Positions 63,393-64,000 of a stretch of 64,000 nucleotides of DNA are shown piece by piece. Positions within the stretch are counted from its first letter, which is position 1; each line of letters opens with the position of its first letter. The position numbers and the translations under genes were made by a program. Origin of the DNA: Deltaproteobacteria bacterium (GTDB taxonomy: Bacteria; Myxococcota_A; UBA9042; PHBI01); the NCBI GenBank assembly GCA_020632715.1, contig JACKFA010000002.1, positions 1,285,712 to 1,349,711 of the forward strand, written 5' to 3'. Under the pieces are notes generated by a model, which was given only the letters and a program-made list of their open reading frames with translations, was not told where the DNA came from and did not search any database.

Positions 63393-64000
63393 ATGATCCA
63401 GTTCGGCGCCCGCACCGTCACCGCCGTGTCCCTCGCCGCGCTCGTAGCGCTCGCGGCCCCCGCCTGCAGCGAGTCGAAGCTCCGGGGCGACCTCGTCGGC
63501 ACGCTCCACACGAGCCTCACGCCCGAGAAGATCGTCGCGGGCGCGGCCACCGACGTGCGCTGCTTCTATCTGAAGAACGGCAAGGAGGTCGCGGCCCCCG
63601 CGACGTTCACGGTCGACCCGACGACCTCCACGGCCATCGCCGCGACCTCGCTCTCGGCGACCGCGGTCGGCACCTACCACGTGGCCTGCCTCGACGAGGC
63701 GACGGGCGCCGTCGACGCCGAGGGCGCCACGCTCACGGTCACCGCCGGCGCCCCGACGGTCGTGCGCCCGGTCTTCGACGAGAACCCGGTCGCGGCGGGC
63801 GTCGCGACGGGCGTCCGCTGCGTCACCGCGGACGCCTACGGGAACGAGGTCGCAGCGCTCGGCACGCCGGCCGGCGACGCGCCGCTCGTCTTCGCGAACG
63901 GCCAGGTGAGCTCCGAGCAGGCCGGCGAGTTCGAGGTGCGCTGCGACGTCGAGGGGAACCCCGGGCTCACGCGGCAGACGGCGCGCCTCACGGTGCTCGC
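63393..64000 (+). CDS. Ig-like domain lipoprotein (partial, runs off window)
   Basis: Open from ATG 63393 to the end (over 200 residues). Signal MIQFGARTVTAVSLAALVALAAPAC, with Cys as lipid anchor. The mature part repeats an immunoglobulin/BACON-like pattern of about 90 residues: FTVDPTTSTAIAATSLSATAVGTYHVACLDEATGAVDAE, then a second TVTAGAPTVVRPVF. The remainder lies outside the window. Confidence 0.75.
   Translation, partial: MIQFGARTVTAVSLAALVALAAPACSESKLRGDLVGTLHTSLTPEKIVAGAATDVRCFYLKNGKEVAAPATFTVDPTTSTAIAATSLSATAVGTYHVACLDEATGAVDAEGATLTVTAGAPTVVRPVFDENPVAAGVATGVRCVTADAYGNEVAALGTPAGDAPLVFANGQVSSEQAGEFEVRCDVEGNPGLTRQTARLTVL

Overview
The window is very GC-rich and densely coded. It carries many lipobox-bearing cysteine-rich lipoproteins, an FHA/sigma54 enhancer-binding protein next to a eukaryote-like Ser/Thr kinase, a crtI-crtB pair and an initiator tRNA. 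This mix points to a Myxococcota (deltaproteobacterial-type) chromosome; I cannot place it lower than that. It looks like core plus lineage-specific chromosome. I see no phage, plasmid, transposase or CRISPR array.

Layout. (1) 1-10.8 kb: a truncated NTPase, a patatin-like lipase with a coupled PH-like membrane protein, two exported proteins, then a four-gene operon joined by 4-base start/stop overlaps: membrane-anchored Ser/Thr kinase, TIG/propeller lipoprotein, TPR-like anchored protein, FHA-GAF-AAA+ sigma54 activator. The lipoprotein gene divergent to this operon has a near-consensus -24/-12 promoter. Almost every gene before about 9.4 kb needs one or more frame corrections, many of them at homopolymers, whereas none was needed later. 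(2) 10.9-16.2 kb: DJ-1/PfpI protein with divergent LysR regulator, deoxynucleoside kinase, two proteins of unknown function. (3) 16.4-24.3 kb: a minus-strand run of a branched-chain amino-acid ABC transporter (binding protein, H, M, G, F), a small unknown protein, and crtI-crtB. (4) 24.4-28.5 kb: two-component system, a CDP-alcohol phosphotransferase with an eukaryote-like motif, a DTW-domain tRNA-modification enzyme. (5) 28.6-36.4 kb: a giant beta-helix lipoprotein, release factor 3 coupled to a transglutaminase-fold lipoprotein, a Cys-rich propeller lipoprotein. (6) 36.6-41.4 kb: alpha-glucan phosphorylase, a secreted nuclease-like protein, a CGDGxC-repeat lipoprotein, tRNA-fMet with promoter and terminator. 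(7) 41.4-49.6 kb: a 5'-truncated Cys-rich remnant beside its intact paralogue, a 2OG-Fe(II) oxygenase, a processive glycosyltransferase, a hydrolase, an acyl-CoA-ligase-like enzyme, and a NYN/LOTUS nuclease coupled to a MerR-like protein. (8) 49.6-64 kb: tandem and inverted repeats, a trypsin-like protease with a modular Cys-rich tail, a large membrane protein, a 648-residue Cys-rich lipoprotein, gpmI, a 160-bp near-perfect palindrome, an outer-membrane-type lipoprotein, a DEAH RNA helicase abutting a HelD-like helicase, and the start of an Ig-like lipoprotein.

The most unusual themes are the kinase/FHA-sigma54 envelope-signalling operon with its likely sigma54 target gene next door, the expansion of Cys-rich surface lipoproteins, and several structured non-coding repeats that end exactly at stop codons of neighbouring genes.
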